From: an uncultured Desulfobacteraceae bacterium
GTDB lineage: Bacteria > Desulfobacterota > Desulfobacteria > Desulfobacterales > UBA2174
NCBI GenBank assembly: GCA_937982505.1
Contig: CALJLV010000041.1
Coordinates: forward strand, 1 to 64,000
Direction of reading: 5' to 3'
Length of the DNA stretch: 64,000 bases
Shown: in pieces, positions 9,434-16,768 of the stretch
Numbering within the stretch: position 1 is the stretch's first letter
Layout: the number at the start of each line of letters is the position of its first letter
Made by a program: the position numbers and the translations under genes
Notes under the pieces: generated by a model
What the model was told of the DNA's origin: nothing
The model's input: only the letters and a program-made list of their open reading frames with translations
The model's database searches: none

Positions 9434-11116
9434 CTATCGACCGAAGGAACATTGGGGAAAACGGCACGGTTCGCATTCCAGGCAGAAGGCGCCGTGCCCC
9501 AAACGGGCCAGATCCCGGCGCGTGACGGCCACCCCGGCCAGCAGGCGCGGCAGGATCAGATCGAAACTGGTGTGGGCGAAATACAGGCCGCAGGCCGGCA
9601 CCCCGATCAGGGGCACCGCGCCGATACGGGCCAGAAGGGTCATGGCCCCGGGCAGGATGGGGGCCCCATAGCGCAGGTCTTGGGCACCGGCATCCGCCAG
9701 GGCCTGGCGGGTGAGATCGTCCGGATCCACCGACAGCCCGCCGGTGGTGACCAGCAGCTCCGCACCGGCCTCCAGCATGCGCCCCAGGGCCCCGCCGATG
9801 GCGGCCCGGTCGTCCGGAACCACCTCGCCGGCCACCACGGGGCAGCCATAGGCGGCGACCTTGTCGCGGATCAGGGGCAGGAAACGGTCCTGGACCAGCC
9901 CCTGGAAAACCTCCGAGCCGGTAACCAGGACGCCCACCCGCCGGGGCACGAGAGGCAGGACCCGGAACAGGGGACCGGCTTCCAGCAGATCCAGCGCCCG
10001 CCGGTGGACCGAACGCTGCAGGTACAGGGGAATGGCCCGGGTCCCGGCCAGCGGGTCGCCGGCCTTCACCAGGCTGTAGCCCTTGCGGCTGGCGCACATG
10101 ACCCCTTCGATGAGGTTAAAGGATTCCAGCCGCTCCACGTCCACCAGAAGCATCCCGTCGCAGTCGGCCAGCAAGGTCACCTTGCCCTCCCGGGGCGGAT
10201 CGCTGCAGCGCACGTTTTCGCCGGCCATGCAGCGGCCGAAGGCCGTCGCCGCCGCGTCCTCGTGGATCCAGAGGTCCTCGGAGACCGGATCGCCGTCTAC
10301 GTAGACGTGCCGGCGCCCCATCTGCTGCAGGCGGCAAAGGTCGCCCACGGCGATCTGCTGGCCCTTGACCAGGGCCGGGCCCTTGCTTTTTCCCGGTACG
10401 ATGCGGGTCATGTCGTGCAGCGCGCGGCGGCCCACGGCCTGCTCCAGAGGCACCACCCGGAGGTCCGGACCGCCTGCCGGCAGGGGGGCATCGGCTGCCG
10501 GGATGTAGGGGCTGCGGACCTGGCAGGCCCGGCACAACGCGCCGTGGTCGGTGGGGTAGCCCTCTCCGCACCCGGGGCAGATCCCCTTGGGTCCGCTGTG
10601 GCGTTTCTGGCGCACCTCATCCTGGACCCGCACCGAAGTGACGCTCAAATAGCCGTGCCCGGCGCACCGGATCTCTTCCCGCAAGAGGTCGGAATCCTGC
10701 TGGGCCTTGGGCTTGAGCTTGAAGATCCAGGTGCGGATCTGGGGCCAGGCGTCCAGCCGGGCCGCGTCCACCGCCACCCGCACGCCCCGGCCGTCGCGCT
10801 TGTCGTAGAGCGTCAGCGCGAATCGGCCCAAGTCCGCCAGGCGCAGCCACCCGTTGCCCAGGGTGCAGGGGGTGAGCAGTTGGACGGCATCCGGCAGGCA
10901 GTGGGCCGTCTCGCAAAGGGCATCGAAGAGGATCCCCGGGGGCAGATGATCCAGCGCCACGGACACCATCCGGCCGCCGATCACCAGCCCTGGAGCCGCG
11001 TAGCCGTGAAAGCGGGTGGCGGCCTCCACCCAGGCGTCGAAGTCGTATTCTTGCCCGGCATGGTCACGGCACCAGACCTCGGCGCCGCGGTTCGGGCAGG
11101 CGGGGGAATCGTTCAC
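9434..11116 (-). CDS. FmdE domain - MoeA-like molybdopterin-binding fusion protein
   Basis: The 560-residue protein has two parts. Residues 1 to about 200 match FmdE, an accessory protein of formylmethanofuran dehydrogenase, ending in a C-x2-C-x11-C-x2-C zinc ribbon (CPGCGEG...CRAC). Residues about 215-560 are a MoeA/MogA-type molybdopterin-binding region (MTRIVPGKSKGPA, VLVTGSEVFQG, TTGGLSVDPDD). The last 25 residues hold four cysteines (CLECEPC...C). It starts with GTG at 11116. It ends 14 bases before the oxidoreductase gene, so it is probably a dedicated Mo/W insertion or chaperone factor for the enzymes downstream (inference). A paralogue of the MoeA part is at 12859. Confidence 0.85.
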   Translation of the reverse strand: MNDSPACPNRGAEVWCRDHAGQEYDFDAWVEAATRFHGYAAPGLVIGGRMVSVALDHLPPGILFDALCETAHCLPDAVQLLTPCTLGNGWLRLADLGRFALTLYDKRDGRGVRVAVDAARLDAWPQIRTWIFKLKPKAQQDSDLLREEIRCAGHGYLSVTSVRVQDEVRQKRHSGPKGICPGCGEGYPTDHGALCRACQVRSPYIPAADAPLPAGGPDLRVVPLEQAVGRRALHDMTRIVPGKSKGPALVKGQQIAVGDLCRLQQMGRRHVYVDGDPVSEDLWIHEDAAATAFGRCMAGENVRCSDPPREGKVTLLADCDGMLLVDVERLESFNLIEGVMCASRKGYSLVKAGDPLAGTRAIPLYLQRSVHRRALDLLEAGPLFRVLPLVPRRVGVLVTGSEVFQGLVQDRFLPLIRDKVAAYGCPVVAGEVVPDDRAAIGGALGRMLEAGAELLVTTGGLSVDPDDLTRQALADAGAQDLRYGAPILPGAMTLLARIGAVPLIGVPACGLYFAHTSFDLILPRLLAGVAVTRRDLARLGHGAFCLECEPCRFPQCSFGR

Positions 11117-11173
11117 CTTGAAAACATTTCCTTTCCCTTGAATGGATATGAACGGGGCTGCGATTTCGCTATG

Positions 11174-11956
11174 TCAATGTTGGCACAACGGCAGGCAATT
11201 TTTTTTGGCGTCTCCGATGGGGCCCACGGCCGGCAGCGGCAGCCAGGCCGACTGGGCCGGCTCCTGTCCGGCGGCGAGGTCGCGGATGACGCCACCCAGG
11301 TCATGAAAAAAGGCCGGTTCGAAGCGGCACATGGCCGACGTCATGGCATCCCGCTCGGCGCCGTGGGCAAACTGCCAGCGCCGGCAAAGATCGGACTCGC
11401 CCTGAATCTGCCAGGCCGCCAGGAAGGCGATGGTGGCGGCCACCTGCCCCATGCGCCGGGACAGGTCCTCCAGATACGCCTCGGACAGCGGACCGCATGC
11501 GGCCAGGCGCCGGTGGAGTTCGGGGATCAAGGCCTCCCGGCGGACCACCGGATAGGCGTTGGCCACCATCCAGGAGGCCCGGCAGGAGGCCGGCCCGCCC
11601 AGATTCAGGGTATCGCTCAAGCGCTGATGGCGCGGGTGGACCAGAGCCCGCAAACCGCCTCTGAGGTGGACGTCAACCCGGCGCGGCGTCACCAGCAGGT
11701 CGCCGGCCAGGCAAAACTGGGCGGCATCGGCGCAGTTGCCGGCGCGCAGAAGAGCCAGTTCGGCCAACCGGGCCAGGCTCAGGGCAAAAAGGCGCGCATG
11801 GCCTGCGGCGGTCAGGCAATTTTCCAGCTCCAGCAACGCGTCGAGGCGTTGGGCCAACGCCTGCTCGCACCAATCGGCTGGATCACGGTCGTCGAGAGCC
11901 TCGTTGAAGGCCACCAGGCGAGCCAGCCGGGGATCAATGGCCGCAGGGTTCATCAT
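11174..11956 (-). CDS. Conserved-looking protein of unknown function
   Basis: I do not recognise this 260-residue protein. It is rich in Ala and Leu and largely helical, with scattered cysteines (ELENCL, GNCADAAQFC, ESDLCRR) and a C-terminal KKNCLPLCQH. It has no signal peptide or membrane segment. Two adjacent ATG codons (11956, 11953) follow GGGGAG, so either may be used. Because it is the first gene of the minus-strand molybdoenzyme run, a chaperone of the TorD/NarJ kind is conceivable, but I see no TorD motif and do not assign it. Confidence 0.65.
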   Translation of the reverse strand: MMNPAAIDPRLARLVAFNEALDDRDPADWCEQALAQRLDALLELENCLTAAGHARLFALSLARLAELALLRAGNCADAAQFCLAGDLLVTPRRVDVHLRGGLRALVHPRHQRLSDTLNLGGPASCRASWMVANAYPVVRREALIPELHRRLAACGPLSEAYLEDLSRRMGQVAATIAFLAAWQIQGESDLCRRWQFAHGAERDAMTSAMCRFEPAFFHDLGGVIRDLAAGQEPAQSAWLPLPAVGPIGDAKKNCLPLCQH

Positions 11957-12205
11957 CGGATACTCCCCACCGGCAGGTGGGCGGCTGATCGAAGAATCAA
12001 GAACCTTCAAGAACCAGGAACGGTGACTATGCCATAACGCTCCCCAGGGTGCAATCGCAAGCCGCAAAAATTTCGATCCCCGGGAAATCGGCGGCCGGCG
12101 CCGACGGCGCGTCGGAATCAACATGCGGCGATTCTGTGCAACCTTTCTCGGCGCGGTTATGATATGGAAACACCCGCGTACCGGGGGCCCTGAGGAGGCA
12201 ATGCG
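11957..12205. promoter_or_regulatory. Divergent intergenic region between the two molybdoenzyme arms
   Basis: The 249-base gap must hold the promoters of the minus-strand run and of the modE-like gene. On the plus strand TATGAT (12158-12163) is a plausible -10 box with a weak -35 17 bases upstream. TGAGGAGG (12191-12198) is the ribosome binding site of the regulator. No full ModE box could be recognised. Confidence 0.35.
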
Positions 12206-12589
12206 ATGCAGAATCCGGCTTTTTCCATCCGCTCGAAAATATGGATCGTCGATCCTGGCGGCCAGGTCATCTTCGGACTCGGCAGGCTGCGGATTCTCGA
12301 AGCGGTGGCGCGCCAGGGATCCATCCAGGCGGCCGCCGCCGAACTGAAAATGAGCTATCGGGCCGTCTGGGGCCGGCTCAAGGCCACCGAGGCACGCCTC
12401 GGCCGGCCCCTGCTGGTGCGCAACATCGGCGGCGCAGCCGGGGGCGGATCGCGCCTGACACCCTTTGCCCAGGCCCTGGTGGAACATTTTCGCGCGCTTC
12501 AGCGGGAAATGAACGCCGATGCCGACCATCTTTTCGAAGCCCGGCTCGGCGGCCTCTTTGCCCTCTATCCGCCCGCAGACGCCGGCTGA
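12206..12589 (+). CDS. ModE-type regulator, DNA-binding domain only
   Basis: The 127-residue protein matches the N-terminal winged helix of ModE: RLRILEAVARQGSIQAAAAE, then MSYRAVWGRLKATEARLGRP and a GGGSRLT segment. ModE represses or activates molybdate-transport and molybdoenzyme genes. The two molbindin (TOBE) domains that bind molybdate in E. coli ModE are absent, as in many short ModE proteins. GAGGAGG lies 7 bases before the ATG. It stands between two divergent sets of molybdoenzyme genes and is the natural candidate to control both; how it would sense oxyanion without TOBE domains is open. Confidence 0.88.
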   Translation: MQNPAFSIRSKIWIVDPGGQVIFGLGRLRILEAVARQGSIQAAAAELKMSYRAVWGRLKATEARLGRPLLVRNIGGAAGGGSRLTPFAQALVEHFRALQREMNADADHLFEARLGGLFALYPPADAG

Positions 12590-12736
12590 TGCTTGCCCCT
12601 GCCGCTCTTTTTCGGCCCCATGCCGGACCGGAACGGTCAAAAACCATCACGACACAGCCTCAGACATCCTTTTGCGTTATAATCTGTCTCTATTCGTCAT
12701 AATTTTTCCTTGAAGGGTGTCATGCCTCTTTTATAT

Positions 12737-12751
12737 TGACCGTTAAGGTCA
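12737..12751. promoter_or_regulatory. Small inverted repeat, possible operator
   Basis: TGACC-GTTAA-GGTCA is a 5-5-5 inverted repeat about 110 bases upstream of the MoeA-like gene and downstream of the modE-like gene. Size and position suit an operator, but no binding protein is known, and a 5-bp repeat can arise by chance. Confidence 0.25.
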
Positions 12752-12858
12752 CAGGCGGTAGTTTTGACCCCGGGACGCCCACATCCCGCTCCGCCGGGCC
12801 GCGACCCCCCTTTTTGCGGAGAACTCTTCGATCACTTCTGACCCGGAATTTTGCCATC

Positions 12859-13884
12859 ATGCCCAAGACCATTCCCGTCCAACAAGCCGTCGGCACGGTG
12901 CTGTGCCACGATATCACCCGCATCGTTCCCGGTCAGAGCAAGGGGCCGGCTTTTCGCAAGGGGCATGTCATCCGCGAGGCCGATGTTCCGCTGCTGCTGG
13001 AAATCGGAAAAGAGCACGTCTTTGTCCTGGAGATGCCCGCCGATCAGGTCCACGAAAACGAGGCGGCCCAGCGCCTGGCGGCAGCCGCCGCCGGACCGGG
13101 GATCCGCCTCACCGACCCGGCCGAGGGGCGGGTCAACCTGGTGGCCTGCCAAGACGGCCTGCTCCAGGTGAACGTGGCGGCCCTGGACGCCCTCAACACC
13201 ATCGAGGATGTGGTCTTCGGCACCCTTCACACCCGGATCCCGGTCAAGGCCGACCAGCCGGTGGCCGGCACGCGGGTCGTGCCCCTGATCTTTCCCGAGG
13301 CCAGGCTCCTGGAGGCCGAACACCTCTGCCGGCGCCACGGCCCCCTGGTGGCCATCCACCCTTACAAAGCCTGGCAGGTGGGGATGATCACCACAGGCAG
13401 CGAAGTCTATCACGGCCGCATCCAGGACGCCTTCGGACCGGTGGTCCGGCGCAAGTTCGAGGAGCTGGGCAGCCGCATCACCCGCCAGATCCTGGTTTCC
13501 GACAGCGTGGTCAAGACGGTGGCGGCCATCGGCCAGCTCATCGCGGAAGGGGCTCAAATGGTGGTACTCACCGGGGGCATGTCGGTGGACCCCGACGACC
13601 AGACCCCGGCGAGCATCCGGGCCTCGGGCGCCGAAGTGGTCACCTATGGCGCCCCGGTGTTTCCCGGCGCCATGTTCATGCTGGCCTACCTCGGCGAAGT
13701 GCCCGTCCTGGGGCTGCCCGGCTGCGTGATGTACTACCAGGCCTCCATCTTCGACCTGATCGTGCCGCGGATCCTCACCGGCGAGCGCCTCGCGCGACGG
13801 GACATCGTGGCCCTGGGGCACGGCGGCTTTTGCGCCGCATGCGCTGCCTGCCGCTACCCGCTGTGCGGTTTCGGCAAGAACTGA
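12859..13884 (+). CDS. MoeA-like molybdopterin-binding protein with Cys-rich tail
   Basis: The 341-residue protein aligns over its whole length with the C-terminal part of the fusion protein at 9434-11116 (ITRIVPGQSKGPAF, MITTGSEVYHGR, LTGGMSVDPDDQTP). The MoCF fold binds molybdopterin-adenylate and helps insert Mo or W. The tail FCAACAACRYPLCGFG repeats the four-cysteine pattern C-x2-C-x2-C-x4-C of its paralogue. I chose ATG 12859 because the upstream extension does not resemble the paralogue. It ends 63 bases before mop, so it is likely a dedicated maturation factor for that enzyme. Canonical MoeA has a different length and extra domains. Confidence 0.85.
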   Translation: MPKTIPVQQAVGTVLCHDITRIVPGQSKGPAFRKGHVIREADVPLLLEIGKEHVFVLEMPADQVHENEAAQRLAAAAAGPGIRLTDPAEGRVNLVACQDGLLQVNVAALDALNTIEDVVFGTLHTRIPVKADQPVAGTRVVPLIFPEARLLEAEHLCRRHGPLVAIHPYKAWQVGMITTGSEVYHGRIQDAFGPVVRRKFEELGSRITRQILVSDSVVKTVAAIGQLIAEGAQMVVLTGGMSVDPDDQTPASIRASGAEVVTYGAPVFPGAMFMLAYLGEVPVLGLPGCVMYYQASIFDLIVPRILTGERLARRDIVALGHGGFCAACAACRYPLCGFGKN

Positions 13885-13889
13885 ACCTT

Positions 13890-13912
13890 ACCGGCTCCGA
13901 GGCGACGCCGGT
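13890..13912 (+). promoter_or_regulatory. Hairpin in the leader of mop
   Basis: ACCGGC (13890-13895) and GCCGGT (13907-13912) form a 6-bp stem over an 11-nt loop between the MoeA-like gene and mop. There is no T tract, so it is not a terminator. I considered a Moco riboswitch but could not match its conserved core. Confidence 0.3.
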
Positions 13913-13947
13913 TATCCAACACCCACGCCAGACCAAAGGGGGAACAC

Positions 13948-16665
13948 ATGATTTCCAGAACCGTAGAGATTAACGGCAGCCCCAAGACGCTCATCGCCCC
14001 GGCCGACGCCACCCTGGCCGGCATCCTGCGCGATCAGCTGGGGCTCACCGGCACCAAGGTGGGCTGCGGCCAGGGCCAGTGCGGCGCGTGCAGCGTGATC
14101 CTCGACGGCAAGGTGGTGCGCTCATGCATCACCAAGCTGTCGCGCCTCGAGGACGGAGCCCGGATCACCACCATCGAGGGCATCGGCACCCCGGACCACC
14201 TCCATCCCCTCCAGCTTGCCTGGATGGCCCACGGCGGGGCCCAGTGCGGTTTTTGCACCCCGGGCTTCATCGTTTCGGCCAAGGCCCTGCTGGACGAGAA
14301 CCCCGATCCGTCCCGCGACCAGATCCGCGACTGGTTCCAGAAGCACCGCAACGCCTGCCGCTGCACCGGCTACAAGCAGCTGGTGGATGCGGTCAGCGAC
14401 GCGGCCAAGGTGCTGCGCGGCGAGATGCGTGCCGACGCGCTGGTCTTCAAGGTGCCGGCGGACAACCGCATCTGGGGCACCAACTATCCGCGCCCCGCGG
14501 CGGTGGCCAAGGTCACCGGGACCCTGGACTACGGCGCGGACCTCGGCCTCAAGCTGCCGGCCGACACCCTGCACCTGGCCCTGGTCCAGGCGGCGGTCTC
14601 CCACGCCAGGATCCGCGGCATCGACGCCGGCGAAGCGGAAAAGATGCCCGGTGTCTTCAAGGTGGTCACCCACAGGGACGTGCCCGGCAAGAACCGCATC
14701 ACCGGCCTGATCACCTTCCCCACCAACAAGGGCGACGGATGGGATCGGCCGATTCTGTGCGACGAGAAGGTCTTCCAGTACGGCGACGCCATCGCCATCG
14801 TCTGCGCCGACTCGGAAGCCAACGCCCGGGCCGCGGCGTCCAAGGTCAAGGTCGACCTGGAAGAGCTGCCCGCCTACATGAGCGCCCCGGCGGCCATGGC
14901 CGAGGACGCCATCGAGATCCACCCGGGAACCCCCAACATCTATTACACCCAGAAGATCGCCAAGGGGCCCGACACCCGGCCGATCTTCGAGCAGGCCACC
15001 GTGGTGGTGGAAGACGATTTCTACGTCGGCCGCCAGCCCCACATGCCCATCGAGCCGGACGTGGGCTTCGCCTACCGGAACGCCGAGGGCCAGCTGGTCA
15101 TTCACTCCAAGTCCATCGGGCTGCACCTGCACGCCGCCATGATCGCTCCGGGCCTGGGTGTCGATCTGGATAAGCTGGTCATGGTGCAGAACCCGGCCGG
15201 CGGCACCTTCGGCTACAAGTTCAGCCCCACCATGGAGGCCCTGGTGGGCGCGGCCTGCCTGGCCACCGGGCGGCCGGTCTTCTTGCGCTACGACTACCAG
15301 CAGCAGATGGCCTACACCGGCAAGCGCTCGCCGTTTTTCGTCAACATGCGTTTGGCCGCCGACCAGGACGGCAAGCTGCTGGCCATGGAGACCGACTACG
15401 CGGTGGACCACGGACCGTATTCGGAATTCGGCGACCTGCTCACCCTGCGCGGCACCCAGTTCATGGGGGCCGGCTACGACATCGCCGCCATCCGCGGCCA
15501 GGGGCGCACCGTGTGCACCAACCACGCCTGGGGATCGGCCTTTAGGGCCTACGGTTCGCCCCAGAGCGAGTTCGCCTCGGAAGTGCTCATGGACGAACTG
15601 GCCCAGAAGCTCGGGGTCGACCCCCTGGAGCTGCGCTACAAGAATGTCTACCGTCCCGGGTCCACCACGCCCACCGGCCAGGATCCGGAAGTCTACAGCC
15701 TGCCGGAGATGATCGACCTCCTGCGGCCCAGGTACCAGGCGGCCAGGAAGAAGGCCAGATCCGAGTCCAACGACGAGGTGAAAAAAGGCGTGGGCGTCTC
15801 CATCGGGGTCTACGGCTGCGGCCTGGACGGCCCGGACAGCTCCGAGGCCTGGGTCGGGCTCAACCCCGACGACACCGTGACGGTCTATTCCTGCTGGGAG
15901 GACCACGGCCAGGGGGCCGACGCCGGGGCCCTGGGCACGGCCTTCGAGGCCCTGCGGGTCACCGGCTTGACCCCCGACCGGGTGCGCCTGGTGATGAACG
16001 ACACCAGCAAGGCCCCCGCTTCAGGGCCGGCCGGCGGCAGCCGTTCCCAGGTCGTAACCGGCCAGGCGATCAAAAACGCCGCCGAGGCCCTGGTGGCCGC
16101 GATGAAAAAGCCGGACGGCACCTACCGCACCTACGGCGAGATGGCGGCCGACAAGATCCCGCTGCGCTACACCGGCAAGTGGACCGCGCCGGCCACCAAC
16201 TGCGACGAGAACAGCCAGGGGTCCCCGTTCTCGGTTTACATGTACGGGGTCTTCATGGCCGAGGTGGCCGTGGAGATCAAAACGGGCAAGACCGCCGTGG
16301 ACAAGATGACCCTGGTGGCCGATATCGGCAAGATCAATAACCGCCTGGTGGTGGACGGCCAGATGTATGGCGGCATGGCCCAGGGGATCGGTCTGGCCCT
16401 CACCGAGGACTACGAGGATCTCAAGAAGCACTCGACCCTGGCCGGCGCCGGCTTCCCCTACGTCAAGCAGATTCCCGACGCAATGGAACTCATCTACGTC
16501 GAAACCCCGCGCAAGGACGGCCCCTTCGGCGCCGGCGGCGTGGGCGAGCTGCCCCTGACCAGCCCCCACGCGGCGATCATCAACGCCATCACCGATGCCT
16601 GCGGGGCCCGGGTGACCCGTCTGCCGGCTCTGCCGGAAAAGGTGCTGGCGGCCATGCCCAAGTGA
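13948..16665 (+). CDS. mop: Molybdenum aldehyde oxidoreductase (MOP, xanthine oxidase family)
   Basis: The 905-residue protein oxidises aldehydes to carboxylic acids with a molybdopterin cytosine dinucleotide cofactor. It is collinear with the 907-residue Desulfovibrio gigas MOP. The ligands of the first 2Fe-2S cluster are C40, C45, C48 and C60, and of the second C100, C103, C137 and C139, at the same numbers as I recall for D. gigas. The catalytic glutamate is E867 (GVGELPLTSPHAA). All domains lie in one chain with no FAD domain, so electrons must pass to a partner, perhaps ferredoxin, flavodoxin or the oxidoreductase encoded next. It is cytoplasmic, with AAGGGGGA before the ATG. XdhC- and MocA-like maturation genes follow. 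Confidence 0.96.
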   Translation: MISRTVEINGSPKTLIAPADATLAGILRDQLGLTGTKVGCGQGQCGACSVILDGKVVRSCITKLSRLEDGARITTIEGIGTPDHLHPLQLAWMAHGGAQCGFCTPGFIVSAKALLDENPDPSRDQIRDWFQKHRNACRCTGYKQLVDAVSDAAKVLRGEMRADALVFKVPADNRIWGTNYPRPAAVAKVTGTLDYGADLGLKLPADTLHLALVQAAVSHARIRGIDAGEAEKMPGVFKVVTHRDVPGKNRITGLITFPTNKGDGWDRPILCDEKVFQYGDAIAIVCADSEANARAAASKVKVDLEELPAYMSAPAAMAEDAIEIHPGTPNIYYTQKIAKGPDTRPIFEQATVVVEDDFYVGRQPHMPIEPDVGFAYRNAEGQLVIHSKSIGLHLHAAMIAPGLGVDLDKLVMVQNPAGGTFGYKFSPTMEALVGAACLATGRPVFLRYDYQQQMAYTGKRSPFFVNMRLAADQDGKLLAMETDYAVDHGPYSEFGDLLTLRGTQFMGAGYDIAAIRGQGRTVCTNHAWGSAFRAYGSPQSEFASEVLMDELAQKLGVDPLELRYKNVYRPGSTTPTGQDPEVYSLPEMIDLLRPRYQAARKKARSESNDEVKKGVGVSIGVYGCGLDGPDSSEAWVGLNPDDTVTVYSCWEDHGQGADAGALGTAFEALRVTGLTPDRVRLVMNDTSKAPASGPAGGSRSQVVTGQAIKNAAEALVAAMKKPDGTYRTYGEMAADKIPLRYTGKWTAPATNCDENSQGSPFSVYMYGVFMAEVAVEIKTGKTAVDKMTLVADIGKINNRLVVDGQMYGGMAQGIGLALTEDYEDLKKHSTLAGAGFPYVKQIPDAMELIYVETPRKDGPFGAGGVGELPLTSPHAAIINAITDACGARVTRLPALPEKVLAAMPK

Positions 16666-16695
16666 TGCCGGGCCGATCACTGACACAACAACCGA

Positions 16696-16730
16696 GGCGA
16701 ACCCGGACGGCGCAAGTCGCCGGGTTCGCC
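16696..16730 (+). terminator. Strong GC-rich hairpin after mop
   Basis: GGCGAACCCGG (16696-16706) pairs perfectly with CCGGGTTCGCC (16720-16730) over a 13-nt loop. It lies 31 bases after the mop stop codon. There is no T tract directly after it, so it may attenuate or protect the mop 3' end rather than act as a classic intrinsic terminator. Confidence 0.6.
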
Positions 16731-16742
16731 ATTCTGGAAATG

Positions 16743-16758
16743 GACTAAAATTTTAGTC
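16743..16758. repeat. AT-rich perfect palindrome before next start
   Basis: GACTAAAATTTTAGTC is a perfect 16-bp palindrome ending 10 bases before the ATG at 16769 and followed by GCTTTTCTTT. It is strikingly AT-rich against the surrounding DNA. It could be a terminator-like hairpin, an operator or a translation-control element. Confidence 0.6.
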
Positions 16759-16768
16759 GCTTTTCTTT

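Noticed and set aside
9419..12037. A long plus-strand open frame opposite the FmdE-MoeA and unknown genes
   Set aside because: Composition is that of an antisense frame, and the minus-strand frames have clear domains and ribosome binding sites.
13885..13947. Moco riboswitch in front of mop
   Set aside because: Only a 6-bp hairpin is present; the conserved core and multi-helix layout of the Moco RNA could not be matched.
14122..15906. A 594-codon antisense frame inside mop
   Set aside because: mop is matched residue by residue to a known enzyme on the plus strand. The antisense frame has no domain.
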